From Candidatus Thalassolituus haligoni (GTDB lineage Bacteria > Pseudomonadota > Gammaproteobacteria > Pseudomonadales > Oceanobacteraceae), in contig NZ_CP139482.1 in the NCBI RefSeq assembly GCF_041222825.1, positions 1,519,001-1,583,000 of the forward strand: a DNA stretch of 64,000 nucleotides. Direction: 5' to 3'. The notes under the pieces were generated by a model. It made no database searches. It saw only the letters and a list, made by a program, of their open reading frames with translations, and was not told where the DNA came from. This document shows positions 23,585 to 32,932 of this stretch, piece after piece; the stretch's first letter is position 1; every line of letters begins with the position of its first letter. The translations under genes and the position numbers were made by a program.

Positions 23585-24928
23585 ATGGATGTGCTCGAGA
23601 TATTGGTGTTATTGATCGCACTGGTGCTAATTGCTTTGGTTGTGGCAGTGGTGCTGGTTTCTGTTCAGGCGCTGACATCTCGCAAAAGCTCCAGCTCTTC
23701 AGGGACTGAATCCGGGCCGGCTGTCACCGTTCCGGCACCTCAGGTGACGCCGCTGCCAGTTACCGTGCCGGTCGCCATGCCTGTTGATATGGAAGATGAA
23801 ATTCTTGACGAAGATGCCGAGATGGACGGGGAGTCAGTCGAGGATCTGGTGTTTCCGGGAGATAGCCCGGAAAGCGCAAAAACCACGGAAAAAGAAGCGC
23901 CCGTTACACCCCAGCCCCAATACACACCGAACAGTGATGCACCAAGCAGTGATGCACCAAGCAAGGAACAACCTGGCGCCGCCAGTCAGGATCGCCGTTC
24001 GCCACCCGCATATCAGCCTGTCAGGGATAATATCCCGGAAGACAGAATCCGGCGTCCCATTGAAGAAGTGAATGTTGCCACGCCCGTACGGCGCAATGAT
24101 GAAAATTTCCCTTACGTGGCTGGAGGCCCGCTGCTGACACCGCTCGAACGGCTGTTTTATGGTGACCTCAAAACGTCAGTTTCTGACAAAACCGAGATAT
24201 TCTGTAAAGTCCGGGCGTCAGATATCCTTAATCCAAGGTCGGATCTCAACTTTGAAGAATCCCATTTTGCGGCGGAACAGCTGGCCACCCAGCGTTTTGA
24301 CTTTGTTTTGTGTGATTCCCGCGATTTCTCGGTGATTGGTGTTATTGAGCTGGACGGCATGAATGAGCGCGAAGGTTTACGCAAGGCACAGCGTGAGGTG
24401 TTGCGCAAGTCCGCCGAGTCGGCCAATTTGCCGGTATTGCTGGTGGATATGAAGCGTGGCTATACCATCAAGGAAATACGTGATCGGGTGAATTACTTGC
24501 TGCCGAAAGAGAGTGGTGGCTATATGGAAGGTTCACTCAGCCATCAAACGGCGGAGCTGGATGCGCTGTTTGATGAACAGGATGAAGGTATTTCCCAGTA
24601 CCGGCAGGTGGATTCCGACGACGACGTTGAAGAAGCCACACTGGCTGAGGCTGACGAGGTCGTGGTGAAAGAAGACGTAGCGGTCGTAAAAGACAGTGTT
24701 GCCGAAACTCACGAAGACGTCGATAAAAGCGCTGCAACCTCTGGCGCAGCAGAGGTTGTCGATAAAAAAGCCACGCCGGCTTCGGAGCACAAAAATGCCT
24801 GTCCCCGTTGTCAATCGCCGTTGAAACTGTCATTGGCGACCGCTGGTGAGTTTGCCGGGCAGTATTTCTGGATTTGTACCAAATTGCCGGAGTGCCCTTA
24901 TGTCGCTCCCATCGCGCCGCCACAGTAA
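23585..24928 (+). CDS. Membrane-anchored DUF2726 protein with topoisomerase-type zinc ribbon (paralogue 2)
   Basis: A 447-residue paralogue of the preceding gene. It has one N-terminal membrane helix (about 5-30), a long acidic Pro/Ser-rich linker (about 35-170), DUF2726 (about 175-315, NFPYVAGGPLLTPLERLFY, FDFVLCDSRDFSVIGVIELD, YTIKEIRDRVN), a second acidic Val/Glu/Asp-rich linker, and a C-terminal zinc ribbon (CPRC near 408, then CTKLPECPYVAP). The nuclease-like fold of DUF2726 has no confirmed activity. Compared with paralogue 1 the main difference is the extra linker between membrane and domain. Both genes probably arose by tandem duplication. Confidence 0.82.
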   Translation: MDVLEILVLLIALVLIALVVAVVLVSVQALTSRKSSSSSGTESGPAVTVPAPQVTPLPVTVPVAMPVDMEDEILDEDAEMDGESVEDLVFPGDSPESAKTTEKEAPVTPQPQYTPNSDAPSSDAPSKEQPGAASQDRRSPPAYQPVRDNIPEDRIRRPIEEVNVATPVRRNDENFPYVAGGPLLTPLERLFYGDLKTSVSDKTEIFCKVRASDILNPRSDLNFEESHFAAEQLATQRFDFVLCDSRDFSVIGVIELDGMNEREGLRKAQREVLRKSAESANLPVLLVDMKRGYTIKEIRDRVNYLLPKESGGYMEGSLSHQTAELDALFDEQDEGISQYRQVDSDDDVEEATLAEADEVVVKEDVAVVKDSVAETHEDVDKSAATSGAAEVVDKKATPASEHKNACPRCQSPLKLSLATAGEFAGQYFWICTKLPECPYVAPIAPPQ

Positions 24929-24996
24929 TAACAGCTTGCTGGAACACGCCTTCTCACTCCCGATCCTGATGGTAACTCCCTTGGTCGGGGTGGTAC

Positions 24997-25881
24997 TCAG
25001 GGATTGTTTATGTAATCCGAGCAGAGTCCCAACAGCGACTGCAGGTAACGAGTAGCCGGGCCAGCACTGCCTGGATTGGCGACGATCAGGAACAGATCTT
25101 CGTAGCGGCTGCAATCGGTTGCCAGCGGTAATGGTTTGAGGATTCCCTGCTGCAAATCATGATCAATCCAGCTCAGTGGCAACCAGGCGTAACCCAGCCC
25201 CCGGCGGACGATGTTCAGGCTGGTGTAGGTATGGGACACCGTCCAGCGTTGGTGGGCACCCAGCCAGCCGGAGTCCTGGCGTTGGCGACTGCTGTCTCGC
25301 ATCACAATTTGGCGATATTCGGTAATATCGTCGTAAGTCAGCTTGCGGCCTTGTTGCAGAGGGTGATCCGGGCTGCTGACGGCAACAAACTGTTCTCTGT
25401 GGATCAGTTGGCCTTGGTGACCAGAGGGCAGCACCGGAGTCACCAGCAGATCAATTTCCCCTCGTTCGAGCATGTCGTTGCCACCATTCATAACAAATTC
25501 GGTTAACTCAACCCGGGTGTCGGGAAAGTGACTGGAGAAGTCGTGCAACAGGCAAAAAAGCCGTTCATAAGGGAAAATCATATCCAGTGCGAGTCGTATG
25601 ACAGGCTCGACACCTTGTTGCAAAATATCAGCCGCCTTGTCCATGCTTTCCGCCTGTTCCAGCAACCGGGTTGCCCGTTGCAGCATCACTTTACCGTGTT
25701 CTGTCAGCACCGCCTTGCGGCCTTCCACTTCCAGCAAGGTGATTCCCAATTGCTCCTGTAGTTTGTGCACGCCGTAGCTGATGGTGGACTGGCTTTTGAA
25801 AATGGCGTCGGCCGCCTGGGCGTAACCACCATGGTCAACTACTGCCTTGAACATGCGCCACTGTTCCAGTGTCGTTTTCAT
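24997..25881 (-). CDS. LysR family transcriptional regulator
   Basis: A 294-residue LysR-type protein. The N-terminal winged helix-turn-helix is clear (GGYAQAADAIFKSQSTISYG, HKLQEQLGITLLEVEGRKAV), with a substrate-binding domain from about residue 90. Such proteins are tetrameric DNA-binding activators or repressors responding to a small molecule. It is convergent with the DUF2726 gene and divergent from the YbaN-like gene 213 bp away. Neither neighbour identifies its target with any certainty. Confidence 0.92.
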   Translation of the reverse strand: MKTTLEQWRMFKAVVDHGGYAQAADAIFKSQSTISYGVHKLQEQLGITLLEVEGRKAVLTEHGKVMLQRATRLLEQAESMDKAADILQQGVEPVIRLALDMIFPYERLFCLLHDFSSHFPDTRVELTEFVMNGGNDMLERGEIDLLVTPVLPSGHQGQLIHREQFVAVSSPDHPLQQGRKLTYDDITEYRQIVMRDSSRQRQDSGWLGAHQRWTVSHTYTSLNIVRRGLGYAWLPLSWIDHDLQQGILKPLPLATDCSRYEDLFLIVANPGSAGPATRYLQSLLGLCSDYINNP

Positions 25882-26093
25882 CGGAAATCCTGTTTGTTGC
25901 CAAGGGTATTTTGGGGATCACTGCGATTGGACTGTGCTGCAGGATGGTGTACCCGCTGCAAGGCTGCAGCCATTGTCCGGTGTGTGCAACGATGGGTCAA
26001 TTTCAGTCGGTGCTTTGACGGTTCCCTCTAGCTTTACAGCAGAAGGGGCTTCCCTCTGGATGGCTAGAGCCAGCAGGCTATACTCAGGTTTTT

Positions 26094-26591
26094 ATGACGG
26101 GGGCTGAACCCATGGCTGTTCCTGAATTGACCGAATCGTCTGTTAAAACACCAGATACAAGCCTGCGCCATCAGGTGGCTAATCCGCTATTGCGCTGGCT
26201 GCTGATGCTGTTGGGATGGTTGGCCGTGGCACTGGGAACAGCGGGGATTTTTCTGCCGGTTTTACCCACCACGCCATTTTTATTACTGGCGGCTGCCTGT
26301 TTTGTGCGGTGTTCGCCAACCTTCTATCGCTGGCTGATCGGGCATCCAACCTTGGGCAAGTACCTGCTTTATTACCTTGATGGTAAAGGCATGCCAATGA
26401 AAGCAAAGATTTATACCTTGTTGCTGATGTGGACGTCACTGCTGGTGACTGCTTTCGTATTACTGAGCTCATTGGCCCCAAAAGTGGTGTTGCCGCTGAT
26501 TGGACTGGGAGTCAGCTGGTACATTTTGCATTTGCCGACTCTGACCCTGGTGACCGAGCCAGGGGGTACTGCCGAGGATTCGCCGGAGTGA
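26094..26591 (+). CDS. YbaN/DUF454 family inner membrane protein
   Basis: A 165-residue protein of the DUF454 (YbaN) family, with the signature LGTAGIFLPVLPTTPFLLLA followed by CFVRCSPTFYRWLIGHPTLG. Three hydrophobic segments are seen (about 38-70, 95-115 and 120-145). The function of the family is unknown. Two in-frame ATGs lie six codons apart (26094 and 26112), and either could be the start. It is followed 69 bp downstream by a PAP2 phosphatase gene on the same strand. Confidence 0.88.
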   Translation: MTGAEPMAVPELTESSVKTPDTSLRHQVANPLLRWLLMLLGWLAVALGTAGIFLPVLPTTPFLLLAAACFVRCSPTFYRWLIGHPTLGKYLLYYLDGKGMPMKAKIYTLLLMWTSLLVTAFVLLSSLAPKVVLPLIGLGVSWYILHLPTLTLVTEPGGTAEDSPE

Positions 26592-26660
26592 TTTGATGGC
26601 TTTTGCGTTGTGGTTGCCGCTATGCTTTGCGCCGCATTTATCTGTTTGAGGTGGTAAAAC

Positions 26661-27350
26661 GTGTTTTTTCTGAAACAGCATGTCGACTGGTTGCTTTTTC
26701 TATTGCTGGTTCTGCTCTTTTGGCTTTGGCCGGGGCTGGATCTTGCTGTCAGCCATTGGTTTTACGATAGTGATTCAGCCAGCTGGCCTTATCGCGACAG
26801 TCCACTCAATCTCGCGGTGTATGGTTTGTTTCGGTATCTGCCTTATGCTCTGGTACCCCTGTTGTTGATGGGGCTGGGATTAACTTTCTGGTCACATGGG
26901 CTGCCCTCCAGTCAGCGGCGGGTATGGCTGTTTTTACTGCTGACCCTATTGATAGGGCCTGGTCTGCTGGTGCATTCGGTGTTCAAGGAGGGTTTCGAGC
27001 GACCGCGCCCGAAACAGGTGGTCGAATTTGGTGGCGAAAGTGGATTCAGTCCGGCATTTGTTATCGCTGATCAATGCCATGGCAAGTGCCGTTCGTTTGT
27101 CAGTGGTCATTCGGCGATGGGATTCTGGTTGATGGTGTTTGCCTGGTGGACCCGGCGCCGGGTCTGGTTGTGGCTCGGTATTGCGGTGGGGGCGGGGGTC
27201 AGTCTGGTGAGAATAACCCAGGGCGGGCATTTCCTCAGTGATACCTTGTTTGCCGGATTTATCTGTTATTTCATCTATCGCCTGCTCAGCTTCTGGGTGT
27301 TGGGGCATAGCCGGATTGGTATGTCTGATACAACACGGGGTACTGCTTGA
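26661..27350 (+). CDS. PAP2 family membrane phosphatase
   Basis: A 229-residue integral membrane protein with the PAP2 signature spread over three blocks: KEGFERPRPKQ (K-x6-RP), SFVSGHSAMGF (PSGH equivalent) and RITQGGHFLSDTL (R-x5-H-x3-D). Such enzymes dephosphorylate lipid phosphates such as phosphatidate or undecaprenyl pyrophosphate on the periplasmic face. Six hydrophobic helices are visible. The start is GTG 26661, with GAGGTGG upstream as ribosome-binding site. A 6-bp stem (ACGGGG/CCCCGT) overlaps the stop and may be a weak terminator. Exact substrate not determinable. Confidence 0.92.
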   Translation: MFFLKQHVDWLLFLLLVLLFWLWPGLDLAVSHWFYDSDSASWPYRDSPLNLAVYGLFRYLPYALVPLLLMGLGLTFWSHGLPSSQRRVWLFLLLTLLIGPGLLVHSVFKEGFERPRPKQVVEFGGESGFSPAFVIADQCHGKCRSFVSGHSAMGFWLMVFAWWTRRRVWLWLGIAVGAGVSLVRITQGGHFLSDTLFAGFICYFIYRLLSFWVLGHSRIGMSDTTRGTA

Positions 27351-27378
27351 TCCCCGTTTGTTGTGCAGCCAGACGGGG

Positions 27379-27810
27379 TTACTTGGTCGTAACCAGCCAG
27401 CGGTTTTTTTCTATCGTGGCAGAGCCGATACCACGCACCTGAGCCAGGTCTTCGACAGTGGCAAAGGGGCCATTTTCCTGCCGGTAGCGCACAATCGCCT
27501 CAGCCTTGGCTGCGCCGATCCCGGTCATGCGGGTCAATTCAGCCACATTGGCGGTATTGATATTGATCTTGCTGGTGGTTGTGGCTTTCTCTGTGGTTGT
27601 TTCAATGGCGTTTGTGGTTTTGGCTGGGGAATCGTTGGCTGCCAGTACGATGGGCGTCTGCAGGGGCTGTTGTGGTGGTTGCAGTGTTACCGAGAGATCA
27701 GCGTTGGGTGTGACGGCAGTGCTGGAGGACTGGCTATTGGCGGGTTCGCTGCAGGCAACGGACGACAGGGCCATCAGCAGGGTAATCATGGCGGGTTTGA
27801 ATGATTGCAT
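27379..27810 (-). CDS. ComEA-like helix-hairpin-helix exported protein
   Basis: A 143-residue protein with an N-terminal export signal (MLMALSSVACSEP-like; a Cys at the cleavage point suggests a lipoprotein although the lipobox is imperfect), a Ser/Thr/Gln-rich linker, and a C-terminal ComEA-type HhH domain: ININTANVAELTRMTGIGAA and FATVEDLAQVRGIGSATIEK. ComEA-family proteins bind double-stranded DNA in the periplasm, and in competent bacteria they help pull DNA across the outer membrane. No other competence genes are in the window, so a DNA-uptake role is only possible. It is convergent with the PAP2 gene. Confidence 0.88.
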   Translation of the reverse strand: MQSFKPAMITLLMALSSVACSEPANSQSSSTAVTPNADLSVTLQPPQQPLQTPIVLAANDSPAKTTNAIETTTEKATTTSKININTANVAELTRMTGIGAAKAEAIVRYRQENGPFATVEDLAQVRGIGSATIEKNRWLVTTK

Positions 27811-27870
27811 TTCAACATCTCCTTGTTGGCTGGAAAGGTGAAGTTAGCAATCAAACAAAGAAATTTGAAT

Positions 27871-27902
27871 CCGGCAAAACTCCTAGATCGAGAGTTTGCC
27901 GG
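27871..27902 (-). terminator. Probable terminator of topA
   Basis: On the minus strand CCGGCAAACTC and GAGTTTTGCCGG form a long stem with one bulge, followed by ATTCAAATTT. It is 26 bp past the topA stop. The T-run is interrupted, so efficiency is uncertain. Confidence 0.6.
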
Positions 27903-27927
27903 TTCAGTCTAAAGTGTGAAGCAGCGA

Positions 27928-30591
27928 CTATTTTTCAGCGGCTTTTGTCGTCTTTTTGGCTGGGCTTTTTTTCTTGTTTTCCTCAGTCCATTTTCCGTCT
28001 GTGTACCAGGCTGACCAACCCGTGGCCTTACCTTCCACTTCTGACATCACGTATTGTTCTTTGCTTTTGCGACTGTAACGAATGACGGCAGGATTGTTGT
28101 CCTTGTCGGTTCGTGGTGCATCCAGCAGGTAATGATATTTTTGCGGCAGTTCGGCCTGGTGGGCTAGCAGTTCTTGTACTTGCGGTGGACGGGTTTCGCG
28201 GTTTTTCGGAAACTGGCTAGCGGCCAGGAACAAGCCGGAGGCGCCATCACGCAAGACGTAGGTATCGTCTACTTTCTGACACTGCAGCTCCGGCATTGGA
28301 ATCGGATCCATTTTGGGTGGTGCGGCTTCGCCACTTTTCAGTAGCTTGCGGGTATTTTTACATTCGCTGTTGGTGCAGCCAAAGTATTTGCCGAAGCGAC
28401 CCGATTTGAGCTGCATTTCGCTACCGCACTTGTCGCAATCGAGCGTGGGGCCGTCATAGCCTTTGATTTTGAACTGGCCACTTTCAACCTCAAAGCCGCT
28501 GCAATCCGGGTTGTTGCCACAAATGTGTACCTTGCGCTGTTCGTCCAGCAGATAACTGTCCATGGCGCTGTCACAGATCGGGCAGCGGCGTTTTTCCATC
28601 AGCCGACGGCTTTCCGCTTCTTCGTCTTCATCGGCGGAGATGGCTTCTTCGCCAGGAATCAGGTTCAAGGTTTGGGTACAGCGTTCCTTAGGGGGCAATG
28701 AATAGCCAGAGCAGCCGAGGAATACGCCGGTGGAGCCGGTGCGGATTTGCATATGGCGGCCACAGGTCGGGCAGGGGATGTCGGTATCGACCGGGGTATT
28801 CGGACGCATACCGCCATCTTCACCGGCACTGTCCAGTTTTTTCTGGAAGCCGCCGTAAAAATTATCCAGTACCTCAGTCCAGTTGCTGTCACCGTCGGCA
28901 ATATGGTCGAGTTTTTCTTCCATGCTGGCGGTAAAACCAAAGTCCATCAGGTCGTCGAAGTTTTCAACCAGGCGGCTGGTAACAATGTCGCCCATCTTTT
29001 CAGCGTAAAAACGACGTCCCATAAGGCTGACATAGCCACGTTCCTGAATGGTGGAAATAATCGAGGCGTAGGTCGACGGTCGGCCAATACCCCGCTTTTC
29101 GAGTTCTTTTACCAGTGCGGCTTCAGAGAAACGCGGTGAGGGTTTGGTGAAATGCTGTTTGGGTTCCAACTCAACGAGATTGAGGTGATCACCTTCGGTG
29201 ACGTCTGGCAACAACACGTCATCATCCTTGCCACCGCCGGAGGTCAGTACTCGCAGATGACCATCAAAGCGGATCACTCGGCCTCGGGTTTTTAATTCAA
29301 AGTCGCCGGCGCTGGTGGTAATGCTGGTACTGGTGAATTTTGCATCGGCGGTTTGGCAAGCCACAAAGCGGCGCCAGATCAGGTCGTAAAGACGCTGGGC
29401 ATCCGGCTCCATGCTGCTGAGATCGGCGGCACGTAATGCGACATCAGAAACCCGAATGGCTTCATGCGCTTCCTGTGCCCCTTCCTTGCTGCTGTAGATT
29501 CTGGGTTGTTCTGGCAGGTATTCATTACCGAGCTTGTCCTGAATGTAGTCGCGCACACTGGCAACGGCATCCTGACTGAGGTTGGTGGAGTCGGTACGCA
29601 TGTAGGTAATGTAACCGGCTTCGTACAGACGTTGGGCCAGCGTCATGGTTTTTTTAACGCTGAAACCCATGCGGGTACTGGCGGCCTGCTGCAACGTTGA
29701 CGTAATAAACGGCGCAGCCGGTTTGGAGCTGGTGGGTTTGTCTTCGCGTTTGCTGACCGAGAAGGGCAGCTGGCGCAGCTGGTCCACCAAAATGGTGGTA
29801 TCGGCTTCGTTGGTCGGGCGGAATTCCTTGCCTTGATATTTGACCAACTGCGCACGTAGCACTTCACCGGCGTCGGTGCTGAGGTTGGCAAAGGCTTCCC
29901 AGTATTCTTCCGGAATAAAGGCGCGGATTTCGCGTTCGCGTTCAACAATCAGGCGTACGGCAACGGATTGAACCCGTCCGGCCGACAGGCCACGGGCAAT
30001 TTTGCTCCACAGCAAGGGCGACAGCATGAAACCCACTACGCGGTCGAGAAAACGTCGTGCCTGTTGGGCATTGACGCGATTCATGTTCAGGTCGGAAGGC
30101 TGTTCAAACGCTTTCTGAATGGCTTTTTTGGTGATTTCGTTAAACACCACGCGACGGTACTGCTTGTCTTCACCGCCAATAATCTCACGAAGGTGCCAGG
30201 CGATGGCTTCTCCCTCGCGGTCCAAATCCGTCGCCAGATAGACCTGGTCGGCATCCTTGGCCAGACGCTTCAGTTCGTCGACGACTTTTTCCTTGCCAGG
30301 CAATATCTGATAATGGGCTTTCCAGCCATGCTCGGGGTCGATCCCCATGCGATTAATCAGTTGCTCTTTGGCTTTGCGGGTTTTGTAGACCGCTTTTTCT
30401 TCCGGCGACATCTTGCGAGTCAGGGCGGCCTGTTTGGCGCGCTCTTTCGGATCGCTTGTCGATGCGGAACCGGATGTAGGCAAATCGCGCACATGGCCGA
30501 TACTGGACTTGACGATAAAGTCCTTACCCAAGTACTTATTGATGGTTTTCGCCTTGGCAGGCGATTCCACAATTACCAGCGATCTGCCCAT
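27928..30591 (-). CDS. topA: DNA topoisomerase I
   Basis: Type IA topoisomerase of 887 residues that relaxes negative supercoils. The Toprim domain begins at residue 4 ([17 protein letters not shown]) and holds the metal-binding [17 protein letters not shown]. The catalytic tyrosine lies in [11 protein letters not shown]. Three C-terminal zinc ribbons with Cys pairs (CPTC, CPIC, CDKC) are followed by further ribbon-like repeats and a Lys-rich tail. Length and order match E. coli TopA. The gene is monocistronic, with a hairpin downstream. Confidence 0.97.
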   Translation of the reverse strand: MGRSLVIVESPAKAKTINKYLGKDFIVKSSIGHVRDLPTSGSASTSDPKERAKQAALTRKMSPEEKAVYKTRKAKEQLINRMGIDPEHGWKAHYQILPGKEKVVDELKRLAKDADQVYLATDLDREGEAIAWHLREIIGGEDKQYRRVVFNEITKKAIQKAFEQPSDLNMNRVNAQQARRFLDRVVGFMLSPLLWSKIARGLSAGRVQSVAVRLIVEREREIRAFIPEEYWEAFANLSTDAGEVLRAQLVKYQGKEFRPTNEADTTILVDQLRQLPFSVSKREDKPTSSKPAAPFITSTLQQAASTRMGFSVKKTMTLAQRLYEAGYITYMRTDSTNLSQDAVASVRDYIQDKLGNEYLPEQPRIYSSKEGAQEAHEAIRVSDVALRAADLSSMEPDAQRLYDLIWRRFVACQTADAKFTSTSITTSAGDFELKTRGRVIRFDGHLRVLTSGGGKDDDVLLPDVTEGDHLNLVELEPKQHFTKPSPRFSEAALVKELEKRGIGRPSTYASIISTIQERGYVSLMGRRFYAEKMGDIVTSRLVENFDDLMDFGFTASMEEKLDHIADGDSNWTEVLDNFYGGFQKKLDSAGEDGGMRPNTPVDTDIPCPTCGRHMQIRTGSTGVFLGCSGYSLPPKERCTQTLNLIPGEEAISADEDEEAESRRLMEKRRCPICDSAMDSYLLDEQRKVHICGNNPDCSGFEVESGQFKIKGYDGPTLDCDKCGSEMQLKSGRFGKYFGCTNSECKNTRKLLKSGEAAPPKMDPIPMPELQCQKVDDTYVLRDGASGLFLAASQFPKNRETRPPQVQELLAHQAELPQKYHYLLDAPRTDKDNNPAVIRYSRKSKEQYVMSEVEGKATGWSAWYTDGKWTEENKKKSPAKKTTKAAEK

Positions 30592-30823
30592 ATTCTCCGC
30601 TTTACCCTTAAAAAACGTGTTAACTCATCCCAGTAGTCGCGACACTTTATAGGTAGACCCCAGGGTCTGGTCAAGCCTGAAGCAAGGAACTTCTCTACAT
30701 AATCCATTCTCAGTGGCTGAGAGTGGGACAGATTCGCAGGTAAAATATCGTTTTTTTGCCCGGTCTGTGGAAGATGGATACCCAGGTGTTTCCTGCAGCC
30801 TGGCCAATCGTTGCTAGACTGAA

Positions 30824-31088
30824 GGGAACATCTATTTAATCCTGCACGGCTCTGCGCGAGTGTTGCCGTTGTTCAGGGCAAGGCGGCGAATGCAGCGAAA
30901 TGACGCGTCCTTTTCACATTCGTCAACACCGCACTGGACGGCGGCAACCCGCGCCCTGCGGGGGCTGCCGGATGGTCTCGACTCGGTGTCGCCGACGTTT
31001 GACTTGACCCGTCAGGCCTGCAAGTCGGCTTCGTGATTCGAAACCATCCGCTAGCCCAGAGTGAGCACCGGATTAAATATATGTCCCC
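30824..31088 (+). mobile_element. 265-bp non-autonomous mobile element (MITE-like), copy 1
   Basis: The segment begins GGGAACATCTATTTAATCC and ends GGATTAAATATATGTCCCC, so its ends are near-perfect inverted repeats of about 19 bp. A second copy, about 96 percent identical by eye and in opposite orientation, lies at 33857-34121. TGAA flanks both sides (30820-30823 and 31089-31092), a likely 4-bp target duplication. There is no room for a transposase. The interior is GC-rich with several complementary stretches. It ends 92 bp upstream of the coiled-coil membrane protein gene. Confidence 0.85.
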
Positions 31089-31180
31089 TGAAGGTCACGC
31101 TGGCAGGTTGTATTATTGACAAGATCCGGCTTTGCTTTTATTTCACTTCCCACCGCCGTGGGGCCGGAGGTTGGTTTCAG

Positions 31181-31960
31181 ATGTCTGCGATTGGAATGGT
31201 CATTGCGCTTGCACTGCCGATAGCTCTGTTGATGTTGGGAATGGTGTTTTACGGTCGGCATCAGCAGAAGCAGCAGTCGAAACGGATGCAAGCCCGTCTG
31301 ATTGCCAGCAGGGCAGAAGAATTGCAAGAAGCGCTGGAATTTCTGATGGTGGTGGACAACCTTCAAGAGCTGCAGCTGTTGGTGCTGGAACGGGTCGAAC
31401 AGCTGTATCAGCTGGCGCGTGAAACCCGGCCAGAGGGCAAGGTTCAAGTTGACTCTGAGGCACTGCCACCAGTTGATATCGAATCCCTGCGACATAAGAT
31501 ACTGGAGAACAAGGAACCCAGAATTGTACTCAAGAGTGATCGTGAAATCCGCTTTGCCAAACAGCAGTTCAGCCGAGTGTTGAAAGCACTGGGGGCGATG
31601 GCGAAGCGCAAACAGATATCGGCCACCACGTTGAACGAATATCGTCGTTATTTACGGCTGACGTTGCTGGAGCGGGAGGTCGATACCTTTACTGCCCAGG
31701 GAGATGTGGCGGCAGAGCGTGGCGATGTGGTTACCGCCAGTGGCTACTACAAGGCAGCACGCAAGTTGTTGATTGAATTTGATTTGCAGTACCCGGAAAA
31801 AAACGAACGTATCCGGGACTTGTCGGAACGTACCAATGCCCTCTTTAATGGCGGGCTGATAAAAGAAGATAAATTGTCGCAAGCACTGTCCCGTGAAGCG
31901 GATGTTGAGCGAGACCCTCACGGAATTCCGTCGGATCCGGAGGAAAAACGCAAATATTGA
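31181..31960 (+). CDS. Membrane-anchored coiled-coil protein of unknown function
   Basis: A 259-residue protein with one N-terminal membrane helix (residues 2-24, SAIGMVIALALPIALLMLGM) followed by a basic stretch and a long helical, probably coiled-coil, cytoplasmic part. The segment EREVDTFTAQGDVAAERGDV and YYKAARKLLIEFDLQYPEKN look like a TPR-type helical hairpin. I do not recognise the family. ATG 31181 is chosen because an upstream extension would start inside the MITE-like copy and would not be protein-like. The following PLP-enzyme gene begins 15 bp downstream, so they may share a transcript. Confidence 0.75.
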   Translation: MSAIGMVIALALPIALLMLGMVFYGRHQQKQQSKRMQARLIASRAEELQEALEFLMVVDNLQELQLLVLERVEQLYQLARETRPEGKVQVDSEALPPVDIESLRHKILENKEPRIVLKSDREIRFAKQQFSRVLKALGAMAKRKQISATTLNEYRRYLRLTLLEREVDTFTAQGDVAAERGDVVTASGYYKAARKLLIEFDLQYPEKNERIRDLSERTNALFNGGLIKEDKLSQALSREADVERDPHGIPSDPEEKRKY

Positions 31961-31975
31961 GGGTGGTTTTTACTG

Positions 31976-32926
31976 GTGTTTTTCTCCCGCACGGATTGTC
32001 TCACGGCTGTTGAATCATTTTTGTCTCTGTGTCGCTGCCTGAACGTTGAGCCTTTTCCGGAGATTGCCGGAATGGATGTCTCCGGGGTTGCTGTATTGCG
32101 GCTGGATCGTATTCATCCGGTACTGTCGGGCAATAAACTGTTCAAACTCTTGTGTCACTGGCAGCCCTGGCAGGCGAGTCGCCAGCCTGGCTGGATTACT
32201 CCAGGCGGTGTCTGGTCTAATCACCTGCATGCGGTGGCTTTTCTGGGGCAGCGCCTGGGAATACCAACTACCGGCCTGATCCGTGGTTATGAACATCTGC
32301 CGCTGACCGCAACCCTGCAGGATTGCGCCGACTGGGGTATGCAGTTGGTCTTTCTGTCCAAAGTTGAATACCGGCAACGCTATCACCAGGCTTGGCAGCG
32401 TCATTGGTCACGCGTGACAGACAGCTATTTTATGGGTGAAGGCGGTGCTTTATTGACTGCTAGAGAGACGCTGGCCGTTCTGGAGAACGGCAAAGATCCT
32501 GGTGGGCAGGCGTTTGATGAGCTTGCCAGGGTTTGCAGCCGATATGATCAGGTCTGGCTGGCCGTTGGCAGCGGCACAACCGCAGCACATCTGCTGCCGC
32601 GTTTGCCGCCGCATGTGGTGCTGATGGCGGTGAATACTGTGGCTGATGACGGTGCTATGGAACGGCGTTGGCAGCAAGAGTTCGCTGACAGGCAATGGCA
32701 GCTTGTTGCCTCTGTGGCGCGCCGGTTCGGGGCGCAATCCGACGTGTTGCGGGAACGTATTCTTGCTTTCGATCAGCAGGGTTTGCCGCTTGACCCTGTG
32801 TATGGCGTTGCTCTGGTAGAGACTTTTTTGCAGCAGCGGTCACTCTGGCAGGGCAAATCCGTGTTGCTGATTCATGGTGGTGGTTTGCAGGGACGACGGG
32901 GTATCGGCTTGGACATTGACTGCTGA
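31976..32926 (+). CDS. PLP-dependent fold-type II enzyme (ACC deaminase / D-cysteine desulfhydrase family)
   Basis: A 316-residue protein of the tryptophan-synthase-beta-like PLP superfamily. The likely Schiff-base lysine is in LSGNKLFKLL (about residue 45-56); next come GGVWSNHLHAVAFLGQRLGI and the phosphate-binding VGSGTTAAHL, then LIHGGG near the end. Relatives open aminocyclopropane-carboxylate rings or desulfurise D-cysteine; which applies is uncertain. The start codon is GTG, with no better ATG in frame. It is convergent with the DUF1853 gene. Confidence 0.8.
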   Translation: MFFSRTDCLTAVESFLSLCRCLNVEPFPEIAGMDVSGVAVLRLDRIHPVLSGNKLFKLLCHWQPWQASRQPGWITPGGVWSNHLHAVAFLGQRLGIPTTGLIRGYEHLPLTATLQDCADWGMQLVFLSKVEYRQRYHQAWQRHWSRVTDSYFMGEGGALLTARETLAVLENGKDPGGQAFDELARVCSRYDQVWLAVGSGTTAAHLLPRLPPHVVLMAVNTVADDGAMERRWQQEFADRQWQLVASVARRFGAQSDVLRERILAFDQQGLPLDPVYGVALVETFLQQRSLWQGKSVLLIHGGGLQGRRGIGLDIDC

Positions 32927-32932
32927 GCAAAA

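Noticed and set aside
31061..31180. N-terminal extension of the coiled-coil membrane protein
   Set aside because: The extra 40 residues start inside the mobile element and run through its right end, so ATG 31181 directly before the membrane helix is more likely.
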